This document shows, one piece after another, positions 37,174-46,103 of a DNA stretch of 64,000 nucleotides; within the stretch, counting starts at the first letter, position 1; each line of letters starts with the position of its first letter. The stretch is taken from the NCBI GenBank assembly GCA_016124385.1, contig WGNU01000005.1, forward strand, positions 124,001 to 188,000. Reading direction: 5' to 3'. Source of the DNA: Alphaproteobacteria bacterium. GTDB lineage: Bacteria > Pseudomonadota > Alphaproteobacteria > Micropepsales > Micropepsaceae. The notes under the pieces were generated by a model, which did not search any database, had not been told where the DNA came from, and was given only the letters and a program-made list of their open reading frames with translations. The position numbers were made by a program, and so were the translations under genes.

Positions 37174-38268
37174 ATGACGGCCGAGGCAATCCTCTACGGC
37201 GCGCCAATCTCCTACTACACGGGCAAGGCGCGTGCCTATCTCGATTGGAAGGGCGTGCCCTACCGCGAGGAGCTTGCCTCGCGCGAGGTCTATAAGAACG
37301 TCATCCTGCCGCGCGTCGGCTGGCCTGTCATTCCGGTCGTTGTCCTCCCCGATGACACGACGCTCCAGGATACGACCGAGATCATCGACGCGTTCGAGGC
37401 GCGCGAGCCCGATCCCTCCGTGTACCCCTCAGGGCCCGCGCAGCGCCTCGCCGCGCTGCTGCTCGAAGTCTATGGCGATGAATGGCTGGTGCTGCCGGCA
37501 ATGCACTATCGCTGGAATTTCAACCGCGATTGGGCTGTGGGCGAGTTCGGCAAGACGTCCGCGCCCAACGCGACGCCTGAGGAACAGCGCGCGATTGGCG
37601 AGAAGGCGGCCGTCCCCTTCGCCGGCGCATTGCCATTCCTCGGTGTGACGCCTGAGACGATCCCCGCGATCGAAGACTCCTATCTGGCGCTGCTGCATGG
37701 CCTCGACCGCCATTTCTCCGTGTACGACTATTGTTTCGGATCGCGCCCCTCGATCGGCGATTTCGGCCTTTTGGGCCCGCTCTATGCGCATCTCTACCGC
37801 GACCCCAAATCGGGCGAGCTGATGAAGGCGCGCGCGCCACGCGTGGCGCAATGGGTCGAGCGAATGGTCAGCCCGCCGCGCCCCCGCGGCGGCACGTTCC
37901 TGCCGAACGACGAGGTGCCGGAAACGCTTCTCCCCATCCTGCGCCGTATGATGCGCGAGCAAATGCCGGTGCTCGCCGATGCCGGCCGAAAGCTCGACGA
38001 CTGGGCGGCGGACCAGCCGCCGGGTGCCCCGGTCCCCCGTGCCCTCGGCATGCATCGCTTCACACTTGCCGATGCGGCCGGCGAGCGCGCAGTCATGACG
38101 TTCTCGCTGTGGATGCTGCAGCGCCCCCTCGATTTCCACAGATCCTTGACCGGCGCCGGACGGGCCGCCGCCGATCGCCTGCTCGCCGAGATCGGCGCGG
38201 CGGTTTTCTCAGAGTTTTCGGTGAAATCGCGCCTCACGCGCCGTAACTTCAAGCTCGTGCTCGCTTAA
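37174..38268 (+). CDS. Glutathione S-transferase family protein, extended C-terminus
   Basis: This protein of about 364 residues starts with a thioredoxin-like N-domain (AILYGAPISYYTGKARAYLDW, then the WPVIPVVVLPDDTTLQDTTEI glutathione-site segment without its first residue). A helical GST C-domain with SRPSIGDFGLLGPL follows, and about 120 additional residues of unknown role lie beyond it. The length is well above usual bacterial GSTs. A GTG at 37147 is a possible earlier start; the ATG at 37174 better fits the domain. It sits alone after the operon terminator, and its substrate is unknown. Confidence 0.8.
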   Translation: MTAEAILYGAPISYYTGKARAYLDWKGVPYREELASREVYKNVILPRVGWPVIPVVVLPDDTTLQDTTEIIDAFEAREPDPSVYPSGPAQRLAALLLEVYGDEWLVLPAMHYRWNFNRDWAVGEFGKTSAPNATPEEQRAIGEKAAVPFAGALPFLGVTPETIPAIEDSYLALLHGLDRHFSVYDYCFGSRPSIGDFGLLGPLYAHLYRDPKSGELMKARAPRVAQWVERMVSPPRPRGGTFLPNDEVPETLLPILRRMMREQMPVLADAGRKLDDWAADQPPGAPVPRALGMHRFTLADAAGERAVMTFSLWMLQRPLDFHRSLTGAGRAAADRLLAEIGAAVFSEFSVKSRLTRRNFKLVLA

Positions 38269-38384
38269 GCCATGACCGCGCGGACGCAGCCGCGCCTTAT
38301 TCCTGTCGTTATCGTCGCTTTTGCTCGCGTTTGGGTCGGCGCCCCTGCTAAGGGAGGCGCATCTCGATCGGGGGGATCCTCATT

Positions 38385-39977
38385 ATGCGTCTGATTGTCG
38401 TTCTGCTCGTCTTGGTAGCACTCATCGGCGGCGGCTATTGGGCCTATACCACCCAGCCCGAGGTGAAATCCTTTATCGACTCTGAACTGGCGTCGCTGCA
38501 GGGCGGCGATCCGCGCCGGCTCGACGTGGATGCGCTGCTGGCGCGGCTGCCCGGCGACGTCAAATCGTCGTACCAGGCCGTGAATTTCGATGAGGCGAAG
38601 GGCACGACCATCATCCAGGGCCTCGAAATCGCCGACGTCGCGAACCCGGAGCAGAAGGTCTCGATCGCCCGGCTGGAAGCCCTCGGCGTCGATGTCGCGG
38701 CCTTCGAGAGCGTCTTCGATGCCGCGAGTTACGGCGAGACGCCGGATGAAACCTTCAAGACGCTCGCGCAGCTCGTCACGATCTCAGGCCTGACGACGAA
38801 GTCCGGTGGGGATATGCCGGCGCTCTCCGTCGGCACGCTCATCGTCAGCGGGCTCGAGATGAAGCAATTCCCCTTCGTGCCGCGCAGCGAGAATTTCGAG
38901 AGCCAGTTCGTCTCGGAAGACCTGATGCCGATCCAGGCCTTAGGCGGAATCGTCGATTCGCTGAAGGTCTCAAGGCTCGAGGTAAGCGATGTCAACGTGA
39001 GTGAGCCCTCGATCGGCCTTACCTATGCGTGGAAGCGCTTCCTGCAGGAAGGGATCGATCGCGGCCGCTTCGGGCCTTCCAAGGCGGAGGGCATGACCTT
39101 CGCAATGATTGATCCGACGACCGGCATGCCGGTCAACATGACCGCGGGAGTTTCGCAAGGCGAAGGCGCCGACTACAGCAAGGTCCTGCCTTACATGATC
39201 AAGGCGGAGCTGCCGCCCATCACGGAGCGCGACCTTCTGAGCATGGGCGCAGGCTCGGCGACCAACATGGTCTATGAGATCCCGGACGTCTTCTCCTACA
39301 AGATCGACAACTACCGGATCGAGCCGGTGGGCTTCACCTGGCTCATCCCGTCGGACTTGCGGTTCTCTGCGGTCGGCACGTTGACGCCAAACGCAGAACT
39401 TGATCCCGAATTGAAGGGCTTCATGGAATCGCTGAACCAGGAGTCCTTCCCGTTCGAGGTGGCGCTCGACTGGCGCTACGACGCGGACGCCGCGACCGCC
39501 TCCCTTGAGCGCTACGGGATGAAGTTCGGCGGCCTCTACGGCTTCGATGTCGGCTTCGGCCTGGGCAGCCTTGGGCTTGAGCATTTCGCGAGCGCCGAGG
39601 ATGCGATGAATCTGCCCGGCGAAGTGACGATCACGGGGGCGGCGCTGAAGGTCATCGACAATGGCGGCACCGAAAAGGTGATCGCACTCGCGGCTCAAGA
39701 CGAAGGCATGACCGTCGAAGAGGCGATGGCGATGGCCCGCCAGCAGATCGAGGCGCTGCGCGATCCGGAGGATCCCGCGACCATCATGCTCGCCGACGCG
39801 TTGGCCGCGTTCTTGGAGAACCCGGGCACGCTCGCCATCACGGCGAGCCCGCCGGAGCCGCTGCCGGCGATGATGTTCATGATGTTGATGGAAGGCGATG
39901 ATCCCGCCGCCGCGATCGATGCCGTAGGCCTGAAAATCGAGGCCCTGCCGCCTGAAGAGGCGCCCGCGCAGCCCTGA
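38385..39977 (+). CDS. Unrecognised 530-residue signal-anchored envelope protein
   Basis: No family is recognised with confidence. The protein starts with an uncleaved-looking hydrophobic anchor (LIVVLLVLVALIGGGYWAY). About 500 residues with alternating beta-strand character follow, rich in Asp/Glu, with repeats of the kind LKVSRLEVSDVNVSEPSIGL and FGVGL-type strands, ending in a Pro/Glu-rich tail. The C-terminal PGTLAITASPPEPLPAM resembles the end of AsmA-like or DUF945-type periplasmic proteins, but that is a guess. It should be an inner-membrane-anchored periplasmic protein. It is monocistronic and followed by a strong hairpin (40010-40033). Confidence 0.75.
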   Translation: MRLIVVLLVLVALIGGGYWAYTTQPEVKSFIDSELASLQGGDPRRLDVDALLARLPGDVKSSYQAVNFDEAKGTTIIQGLEIADVANPEQKVSIARLEALGVDVAAFESVFDAASYGETPDETFKTLAQLVTISGLTTKSGGDMPALSVGTLIVSGLEMKQFPFVPRSENFESQFVSEDLMPIQALGGIVDSLKVSRLEVSDVNVSEPSIGLTYAWKRFLQEGIDRGRFGPSKAEGMTFAMIDPTTGMPVNMTAGVSQGEGADYSKVLPYMIKAELPPITERDLLSMGAGSATNMVYEIPDVFSYKIDNYRIEPVGFTWLIPSDLRFSAVGTLTPNAELDPELKGFMESLNQESFPFEVALDWRYDADAATASLERYGMKFGGLYGFDVGFGLGSLGLEHFASAEDAMNLPGEVTITGAALKVIDNGGTEKVIALAAQDEGMTVEEAMAMARQQIEALRDPEDPATIMLADALAAFLENPGTLAITASPPEPLPAMMFMMLMEGDDPAAAIDAVGLKIEALPPEEAPAQP

Positions 39978-40009
39978 CACGGCGGCCCCGCTGCCGCGCC
40001 GCGCCGCGC

Positions 40010-40033
40010 CCGCGCCGGCCTTGGCCGGCGCGG
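40010..40033. terminator. Perfect GC hairpin after the 530-residue protein gene
   Basis: Arms CGCGCCGGCC (40011-40020) and GGCCGGCGCG (40023-40032) around TT, plus one more pair outside. It begins about 33 bp after the stop. Only a weak T-run (TGTTT) follows, so it may be a terminator or an mRNA-stabilising hairpin. Confidence 0.5.
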
Positions 40034-40104
40034 CCTGTTTCCGCTTCGGTTTTGCCCGACCCGGTTGGTAGACTGACGCGACAAGAACAGCGGAGGAAGC
40101 GCCG

Positions 40105-40902
40105 ATGGCGTATGACACCATCACCTACGAGACAAAGGGGCCGGTCGCGCTCCTCAAACTCAACCGCCCCGATCGCCTGAACGCCTGGACCCCCCATATG
40201 AGCGAGGAACAGGCGGACGCGATCAACCGCGCGAACGCCGACAAGGCGATCGGTGCGATCGTCATGACCGGCGCCGGAAGGGGTTTTTGCGCAGGCGCCG
40301 ACATGGAGGCGACGTTCAAATCGCGGCTCGACGGCGTCGATCCCGGCAACGACACCGGCAATTCGGGCGGCATGCCCGGCGGCCTCGATTGGATCGGCCT
40401 CTGCCGCAAATCGAAGCCGCTCATCGCTGCCGTGAACGGCCCGGCGGTCGGCATCGGCGTGACGATGATCCTGCCGTTCGACGTGATCATTGCCTCGGAC
40501 GCCGCGCGCTTCGGCCTCGTCTTCGTCAAGGTGGGCATCGTGCCCGAATTGGCGTCGAGCCATTTCCTCGTCAGCCGCATGGGTTGGGGCCGCGCAAGCG
40601 AGCTGATGCTCTCGGCACGGATCATCGGCGGCGCGGAGGCCTATGAGCGCGGCCTTGCCGACATGCTGGCACCAGCCGATGCGCTGATGGACAAGGCCTT
40701 CGAGGTCGGCAATCAGATTGCCGCCAACCCCGATCCGATGCTCCGCATGACGAAGGATCTGCTCACGCAGAACGCGTGCGAGCAGGATCTGGCTCTCGCC
40801 CAGCGCCGCGAGAACGACTATCTGAAGGCCTGCTGGCCGACGCCGGAGCACAAGGAGGCCGTCTCCGCCTTCTTGGATAAGCGCCCGGCGCGATTCCGCT
40901 GA
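40105..40902 (+). CDS. Enoyl-CoA hydratase/isomerase family protein
   Basis: This 265-residue crotonase has LNRPDRLNAW, the oxyanion-hole GRGFCAGADME, NGPAVGIGVTMILPFD and VKVGIVPELASSHFL. The catalytic-Glu position of classical hydratases (PE before the IG) is not Glu, while the Glu in VPE is present, a pattern more like enoyl-CoA isomerases (ECI/PaaG type). It may shift double bonds of unsaturated acyl-CoA. A GGAGGAAG ribosome site precedes the ATG. It is followed 13 bp later by an alpha/beta hydrolase. Confidence 0.9.
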   Translation: MAYDTITYETKGPVALLKLNRPDRLNAWTPHMSEEQADAINRANADKAIGAIVMTGAGRGFCAGADMEATFKSRLDGVDPGNDTGNSGGMPGGLDWIGLCRKSKPLIAAVNGPAVGIGVTMILPFDVIIASDAARFGLVFVKVGIVPELASSHFLVSRMGWGRASELMLSARIIGGAEAYERGLADMLAPADALMDKAFEVGNQIAANPDPMLRMTKDLLTQNACEQDLALAQRRENDYLKACWPTPEHKEAVSAFLDKRPARFR

Positions 40903-40915
40903 GATCCATGGCTGC

Positions 40916-41848
40916 ATGAGTGACGATCCGATACCGGCCGGCGATACGTTGAGTGTCGCCGGCGCCACCGTTGCGATTGAACGCTACGATGGCCCCGCCG
41001 GTGCGCCCGAACTGCATTTCGCGCATGCCAACGGCTTCAACGCCCGCACCTATCGCAGCCTCCTGCGCCCGCTCGCGCGCGACTGGGCGATCACCGCGAG
41101 CGACCTGCGCGGCCATGGCGCAACGACGCTGCGTGCCGAGCCCGACGAGATGGAGACCTGGGACATCTATGGCGATGACCTGATCGCGGTGCTTGAGGCG
41201 CTGGGCCCGCGCCCGCGGCTCTTGGTTGGACATTCGATGGGCGCGGTCGCGAGCCTGATGGCCGCCGCGCGCCGCCCGGATCTGGCATCGGGCCTGTTGA
41301 TGCTGGAACCGGTCACGGGCGATTGGCCGCGCCGCGCGTGGATGGCGCTGCTGCGCCGCCTGGGGCTGATCGATCGCGCGCTCCCGCTCGTCAAGATGAC
41401 GGTGCGGCGCCGCGCGACCTTTCCCGACAAGGCGGCGGCGCTCAAATCCTATCGCGGCCGCGGCGCGTTCCGCACCTGGCCCGAGGAGATGGTCGCGGAC
41501 TACGTCGAAGCGGGTCTCACCGCCGACGGAACGGGCGGCTGGCGGCTCTCCTGCGCGCCCAGTTGGGAAGCGGCGAATTACCGCCTGGGCGGCCGCTCGC
41601 TGGTCCCTGAGGTGCGCGAGTTGCGCTGTCCTGCGACCGTCATGGCCGGCACCGAGAACTCGACGGTCTCAAGCGCGCGCCTCGCCCTCTGGCAGCGGCT
41701 GCGGCCCGAGATGCGAATCATCACGCTCGCCGGCGCCTCGCACTTCCTGCCGATGGAGTATCCCGGCCCCGTGCGTGCGGAGATCGCGCGCTTCCTGGCG
41801 GCTAGATCGTCAGTCCCGGAACGATCAGCCGTTCCAGCTCCGCTCTGA
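40916..41848 (+). CDS. Alpha/beta hydrolase
   Basis: This 310-residue alpha/beta-hydrolase fold protein shows the HAN oxyanion segment (LHFAHANGFNARTYR), DLRGHGAT, the nucleophile elbow VGHSMGAV (Ser), and a likely catalytic His in GASHFLPME. It could be an esterase, lactonase or thioesterase. It is close after the enoyl-CoA isomerase and likely co-transcribed. Its 3' end overlaps the convergent thioesterase gene by 47 bp. Confidence 0.88.
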   Translation: MSDDPIPAGDTLSVAGATVAIERYDGPAGAPELHFAHANGFNARTYRSLLRPLARDWAITASDLRGHGATTLRAEPDEMETWDIYGDDLIAVLEALGPRPRLLVGHSMGAVASLMAAARRPDLASGLLMLEPVTGDWPRRAWMALLRRLGLIDRALPLVKMTVRRRATFPDKAAALKSYRGRGAFRTWPEEMVADYVEAGLTADGTGGWRLSCAPSWEAANYRLGGRSLVPEVRELRCPATVMAGTENSTVSSARLALWQRLRPEMRIITLAGASHFLPMEYPGPVRAEIARFLAARSSVPERSAVPAPL

Positions 41849-42713
41849 GCTCGGGCGGGTTCTCGATCGCGCGCCGCGTCGTCAGGTCGAGCGAGACAGC
41901 GACCGCCTCGGCGGTCGCGATCGCATCGCCCGTGTCCACGTCGAACATCCAGTGGCACCAGCAATAGGTCTTCGATCCGATCGACTTGAGCCCGCTGCGC
42001 AAAGCGAGCACGTCGCCCACGCGTGCGGCCTTGCGGAAGGCGAAGCGGTACTCGAGCGCCGCCCCGCCGACGCGGTTGTCGCGGGAGCGGTCCTCGCCGC
42101 GCATCGCGCCGATGAGATTGGGGATCGCGTCCGACACGCGGGCCATGTAGGCGGCGGTATCGTAAAATCCGTCGACGGAGCAATCCCGCGCCAGCACGAC
42201 ACCTTGAAAGGTCGGAACGAGGCCGATCCGCACGGCTTCCTCGAGCGTCGGTGCCGGGCGTGGCGGTGTCAGCGTCAGCCCGCGCGGCGCGCCGTGGTCC
42301 GGCAGCGCGATCCTCAGGTCTTCCGCCTTGTCGAGCGCGGCGGCCGGCAGCGTGCGCGGCTTCAGCGTCACGCGCTCGACGAACGCGCTGTCCGTGGTGA
42401 TGGTCGCGCACGGCTCTTGCGTCAGCGAATGACAGAGCTCGACATAGCTTCGAAGCGAATGGTCGCGCGCCGCGATCACGCCCCCGCGCACGAAGAATGG
42501 CGCACCCGGCCGCAACTCCTTCAGGAACCGGATGTGCTGATCGACCGGCGCGAAGGTCATATCGTGATGCCGCGAATAATTCGGCCCGACGCCGATCGCT
42601 GAGGCGAGCGCGGCATTCGCCGCCGTTGCGTGCGCCACATAGAACTGAACGTTCATGTGGCCCATCTGATCGCATTCCCAGGTTTGCACGCTGGAGCGGG
42701 CGAGTTCGATCAT
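41802..42713 (-). CDS. Double-hotdog acyl-CoA thioesterase-like protein (pair 2, downstream)
   Basis: This protein of about 303 residues has two hotdog-like halves. The N-terminal one carries WECDQMGHMNVQFYVAHA, the 4HBT motif with Asp/His in the substrate loop. The C-terminal one carries an EYRFAFRKAARVGDVLALRSG strand run (without its first residue). It is homologous to the gene just upstream (10-bp gap) and so forms a tandem pair. Related proteins hydrolyse acyl-CoA, sometimes carnitine-linked. The start ATG at 42713 gives the same N-terminal length as the paralogue. The substrate is unknown. Confidence 0.82.
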   Translation of the reverse strand: MIELARSSVQTWECDQMGHMNVQFYVAHATAANAALASAIGVGPNYSRHHDMTFAPVDQHIRFLKELRPGAPFFVRGGVIAARDHSLRSYVELCHSLTQEPCATITTDSAFVERVTLKPRTLPAAALDKAEDLRIALPDHGAPRGLTLTPPRPAPTLEEAVRIGLVPTFQGVVLARDCSVDGFYDTAAYMARVSDAIPNLIGAMRGEDRSRDNRVGGAALEYRFAFRKAARVGDVLALRSGLKSIGSKTYCWCHWMFDVDTGDAIATAEAVAVSLDLTTRRAIENPPELRAELERLIVPGLTI

Positions 42714-42723
42714 GGGGGAAGCC

Positions 42724-43620
42724 TCATGCGGAAGGAGCGAGAACGCGGGCCATCCGCGCGTGGACGTCATCGGGAATCGCGACGGCGCGGCGCACGGCCT
42801 TGTCCATCAGAAGGGCGATCCCCTCGGCGCTGACGAGCGCAGCGCCCGTCATCGCATCGAACACCCAGTGCCGCATGCGGACGGTACGTTGGGTGAGGCC
42901 CGCCAGCCCTGTTCGGACGGAAAGGCACGTGCCCGCGCGCGGCAGCGCGTGATAGCGGATCGCGTATTCCGTCGTCGCGGTCGCAAGGCCCCGCGCCGCC
43001 TGCTCGTGACGCGGAATGCCGATATGCGCCCAGAAATGCCCTTGCGCTTCGGAGAACCGCCCCATCACCGCGCGCGGCGTCATCGCGCCGGCGGCATCGC
43101 ACTCCGTGGGCTGAACGACATTGCGGATGGATTCGATGAGCCCGTCGGCGTCCGCCTGCGCGAGATCGGCGGCGGGAAGGGATGAGAGCGTCGCCGCCCG
43201 GGGAGCGGCTTGCGGGATCGTATCCGTGGCGAGCGAGATTGCGGCGTCATGGGGAAGCGGACGTGCGTCGCCGGCGCGATCGATGATCGTGGCCTCAAGC
43301 GTCAGCGTCGTTGCGAGTGCGCCCGAGAGCCCTTCTTCGAGCGTGTGGAGAACGCGGGCGCGATCGCCCGCCGTCTCGACGACACCCGAGCGGATGACGA
43401 CGAGGTCGCTCGGCCGCATCTCGCGGTGGAAGCGGATGTGATGGCTGCGCGCGCGAAGGAGAGCGCCGTCCGGATCGGCCGGCCGCAGGCCGAGCCGCGC
43501 GGCGAGGGCGTGCGTTGCCTCCTCGGCCTTGCCGAGGAAGAACTGCACGTTCATGTGCCCCATCTCGTCGCATTCCCAGGCGTTCACATAGCCGCGATAG
43601 GAGACGAAAGGCAGCGTCAT
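42724..43620 (-). CDS. Double-hotdog acyl-CoA thioesterase-like protein (pair 2, upstream)
   Basis: This 298-residue paralogue of the following gene has the same WECDEMGHMNVQFFLGKA motif and the same two-domain layout, with divergent linkers. It is a likely cytosolic thioesterase of the 4HBT group. The tandem arrangement suggests duplication followed by specialisation or a hetero-oligomer. The upstream neighbour on the same strand is a TetR regulator (ending at 43662, 42 bp away), which might control the pair. Confidence 0.82.
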   Translation of the reverse strand: MTLPFVSYRGYVNAWECDEMGHMNVQFFLGKAEEATHALAARLGLRPADPDGALLRARSHHIRFHREMRPSDLVVIRSGVVETAGDRARVLHTLEEGLSGALATTLTLEATIIDRAGDARPLPHDAAISLATDTIPQAAPRAATLSSLPAADLAQADADGLIESIRNVVQPTECDAAGAMTPRAVMGRFSEAQGHFWAHIGIPRHEQAARGLATATTEYAIRYHALPRAGTCLSVRTGLAGLTQRTVRMRHWVFDAMTGAALVSAEGIALLMDKAVRRAVAIPDDVHARMARVLAPSA

Positions 43621-43661
43621 GAGGAAGGGCGAACGCGGTGCGAGGAACGGGTTCGCCGAGT

Positions 43662-44267
43662 TTAGGCGGCCCCGGCCAGCCGCTCAACGCCAAGCTGGAC
43701 GATCCGGTCGCCGTCGAGCCCGAGGCCCCGGAACCGCCCGGATCGCTCCAGCATCGCGGCGCCGAGGAGGAACGCGGCGAGCGCCATTGTCAGCTGCGCG
43801 CGCTGCGCAGGATCGACGGCTTCGAGCTCGAGCGGCACGCCCAGCGCACCGAGCGCGCCGATCAGCCGCCCGTTGAGGAGGCGCTCCGTCTCGCCCGACA
43901 GCTCTCCCTCAAACGTCTCGCTGACGAGCGGCAGGAGACCGCGTTCCCCCGTCAACGCCTCGAACGCTTCCTGGCCGATCGCGGCGAGCCGCGCGGCGGC
44001 ATCCGCCTTGGTGAGCGGCGCATCGCGCGAGCGCAGGCGCTTGGCGAGTGCGGCCAGCTCGTCGCTGACGAGCGCGGCCAGCAGATCTTCCTTGTTGTCG
44101 AAATAGGTATAGACCGCCCCAGTGGCATAACCCGCTTCCGTCGCGACGGCGCGGATGGTGAGGCCCGTCGCGCCCTTGCGCGCGAAAACCGCCCGGGCAG
44201 CGGCCAGAATGGCTTTGCGCTTGAAGTCCTGAACGGCGGCCCGCCGCTCGTATCTCTCGGCAACCAA
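43662..44267 (-). CDS. TetR/AcrR-family transcriptional regulator
   Basis: This regulator of about 201 residues has the N-terminal HTH ILAAARAVFARKGATGLTIRAV, followed by EAGYATGAVYTYFDNKEDLLAAL. The C-terminal domain is not assignable. It appears to start at a TTG (44267) without a clear ribosome site. It is transcribed in the same direction as the two double-hotdog thioesterase genes and divergent from the glycine-zipper lipoprotein gene. A GAAC-GTT-GTTC repeat (44289-44299) lies in between and could be its operator. Confidence 0.87.
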   Translation of the reverse strand: MVAERYERRAAVQDFKRKAILAAARAVFARKGATGLTIRAVATEAGYATGAVYTYFDNKEDLLAALVSDELAALAKRLRSRDAPLTKADAAARLAAIGQEAFEALTGERGLLPLVSETFEGELSGETERLLNGRLIGALGALGVPLELEAVDPAQRAQLTMALAAFLLGAAMLERSGRFRGLGLDGDRIVQLGVERLAGAA

Positions 44268-44434
44268 AGGAAAATCCCCCGCGAATCAGAACGTTGTTCA
44301 CGAAACTGCCCCAGGGGAGATTCGCTGTGAAGGGTCTTCAGGCTCCGTTCATCGTCCGCGTCATTTTATGGCCACAAAGTCGGGCCAATTTTTGCCGGAA
44401 TACACGCCCGACCCCCATCGCGTGGAGTGACCTC

Positions 44435-44836
44435 ATGCCTTCGACCCTCACGAAACTCATGACCGTTGCCGCATGCGTGGCGATGGCGGGCTGCACGGCG
44501 GCGCAGCGGAATTATTCGCCGGTGATCGACTACCGCACGTCGCCGAACGGCGGCGCGAACTACTCGCAGGACCTCGCCGAGTGCCAGCAGCTCGCGGCCC
44601 AGCGCAGCCCGGTCGAGAACACCGTTGAGAACGCCGCAGTCGGCGCGGTCGCGGGCGCCCTCGTTGGCGGCGTGATCGGCAGCTTCAGCGGCAATTTCGG
44701 CAAGGGCGCCGGCATCGGCGCGGCCGTCGGCGGCACGGGTGGCGCGCTCAAGGGCGGCTATGAAGGCCACACGCAGCAGGAGACGATCGTCATGAACTGC
44801 ATGCAGGGCCGCGGCTACAACGTCATCGGCCGCTAG
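44435..44836 (+). CDS. Glycine-zipper lipoprotein
   Basis: This 133-residue lipoprotein has the signal LMTVAACVAMAGC (lipobox MAGC), an Asn/Gln-rich segment, and a glycine-zipper domain AVAGALVGGVIGSF and GAGIGAAVGGTGGALKG, followed by a C-terminal CMQGRGY. This is the layout of Rickettsia 17-kDa-antigen-like and SlyB-like outer membrane lipoproteins. The ATG at 44435 has a GGAG site; upstream in-frame sequence is not signal-like. It probably sits in the outer membrane and supports envelope integrity. Confidence 0.9.
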   Translation: MPSTLTKLMTVAACVAMAGCTAAQRNYSPVIDYRTSPNGGANYSQDLAECQQLAAQRSPVENTVENAAVGAVAGALVGGVIGSFSGNFGKGAGIGAAVGGTGGALKGGYEGHTQQETIVMNCMQGRGYNVIGR

Positions 44837-44850
44837 AGCCGGTTGAACGG

Positions 44851-46032
44851 TTAAAGCCCGATTTGCCTCGCGGCGAGGTCGCGCATGATTTCTTCTGACC
44901 CCCCGCCGATCGCGTTGACGCGCACTTCGCGGTAGATCCGCTCGACCTTGGGCCCGCGCATGTAACCGGACCCGCCCAGGATCTGCATCGCCTCGCGCGC
45001 GCAATATTCCATGGTGAGCGTCGCCTGCACCTTGAGGAGCGCGAGGTCGGCTGCCGGCGTCTCTCCGTTCTGCACGCGCCAGGCGCAATGCTCGAGATAG
45101 GCCTGCGTCGCGTTCACCTGGCGCAGCATGTCGGCGATCTTGTGCCGGATCACCTGATGATCGGCGAGCCGCTTGCCGAACGTCTCGCGCTGCTGCGCCC
45201 AGGCGGCCGCCTCGACGAGGCATGTGCGCGCGGCGCCGTTCGCGCTCGACGCCATGCCCAGCCGCTCGCCGTTGAAATTGAGCATGATGCCCATGAAGCC
45301 CATGTTCTCGCCGCCGATGAGGTTCTCCGCCGGCACGCGCACGTCGTCGAAATAGATCGCCGCCGTGTCCGAGGCCCACCAGCCCTGCTTTTGCAGCTTC
45401 GTGCGGCTGACGCCCGGCCGGTCCGTCTCGATGAGGAGGAGCGAGATGCCCCCCGTGCCCGGCCCGCCTGTGCGCACGGCCGCGGTGATGTAGTCGGCGC
45501 GCATGCCGCCGGTGATGAACATTTTGGAGCCGTTGACGACGTACTCGTTGCCCTCGCGCACCGCGCGCGTCTTCAGCTGCGCGACGTCCGATCCGCCCGA
45601 GGGTTCGGTGATCGCAAGGCTGATCCGTTTTTCGCCGCTGAGGACGGCGGGCGCGATCCGCTCTTTCATCTCTTCGGTGCCGAGCGCGAGGATCGGCGGC
45701 AGCCCGATCCCGTGACACATCAGCGAGGCGAAAATGCCGCCCGCGCCGATCTGCGCTGTCTCCTCGGATGTGACGATCCCATGGAAGCGGTCGAGCCCTT
45801 CGGAGAGCCCCCCGAATTTTTCCGGATAGCCCATGCGCAGCAATCCGAAGTCTGACGCCTTCGCGAACAGCTCCAGCGGAATTTCGCCGGCCTCCTCCCA
45901 TTCATCGACATGGGGCGCGACTTCCTTGGCGAGCCAGCGCCGCAGCTGCTGGCGCCATTCGTTATGCGTCTCCTTGAAGAAGGGCGAGGGCGGCTTCGTT
46001 GAATCGAAGGTGATCGGCGTGTTTTTCGGCAT
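44851..46032 (-). CDS. Acyl-CoA dehydrogenase
   Basis: This acyl-CoA dehydrogenase of about 393 residues has LAITEPSGGSDVAQLKTRAV, NGSKMFITGG, QQRETFGKRLADHQ and a C-terminal AIGGGSEEIMRDLAARQIGL. The Glu of GGSEE lies at the catalytic position. It is FAD-dependent. The ATG at 46032 is preferred over a start 13 residues upstream. It is divergent from the cupin gene and convergent with the glycine-zipper lipoprotein. It is separate from the main beta-oxidation operon and may act on a special substrate. Confidence 0.93.
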   Translation of the reverse strand: MPKNTPITFDSTKPPSPFFKETHNEWRQQLRRWLAKEVAPHVDEWEEAGEIPLELFAKASDFGLLRMGYPEKFGGLSEGLDRFHGIVTSEETAQIGAGGIFASLMCHGIGLPPILALGTEEMKERIAPAVLSGEKRISLAITEPSGGSDVAQLKTRAVREGNEYVVNGSKMFITGGMRADYITAAVRTGGPGTGGISLLLIETDRPGVSRTKLQKQGWWASDTAAIYFDDVRVPAENLIGGENMGFMGIMLNFNGERLGMASSANGAARTCLVEAAAWAQQRETFGKRLADHQVIRHKIADMLRQVNATQAYLEHCAWRVQNGETPAADLALLKVQATLTMEYCAREAMQILGGSGYMRGPKVERIYREVRVNAIGGGSEEIMRDLAARQIGL

Positions 46033-46103
46033 GGCGCGTTCTTCTGGCGTTCCCGGCTGCGCTCGGGGCATCCTTTCCTCCGAGAAAACAAAGGAGGAGC
46101 CCC

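Noticed and set aside
34832-37207. Long minus-strand open frame opposite fadB
   Set aside because: Mirror-frame artefact; the plus strand has all crotonase and dehydrogenase motifs.
43619-44330. Plus-strand open frame opposite the TetR gene
   Set aside because: No domain; the minus strand shows a full TetR HTH.
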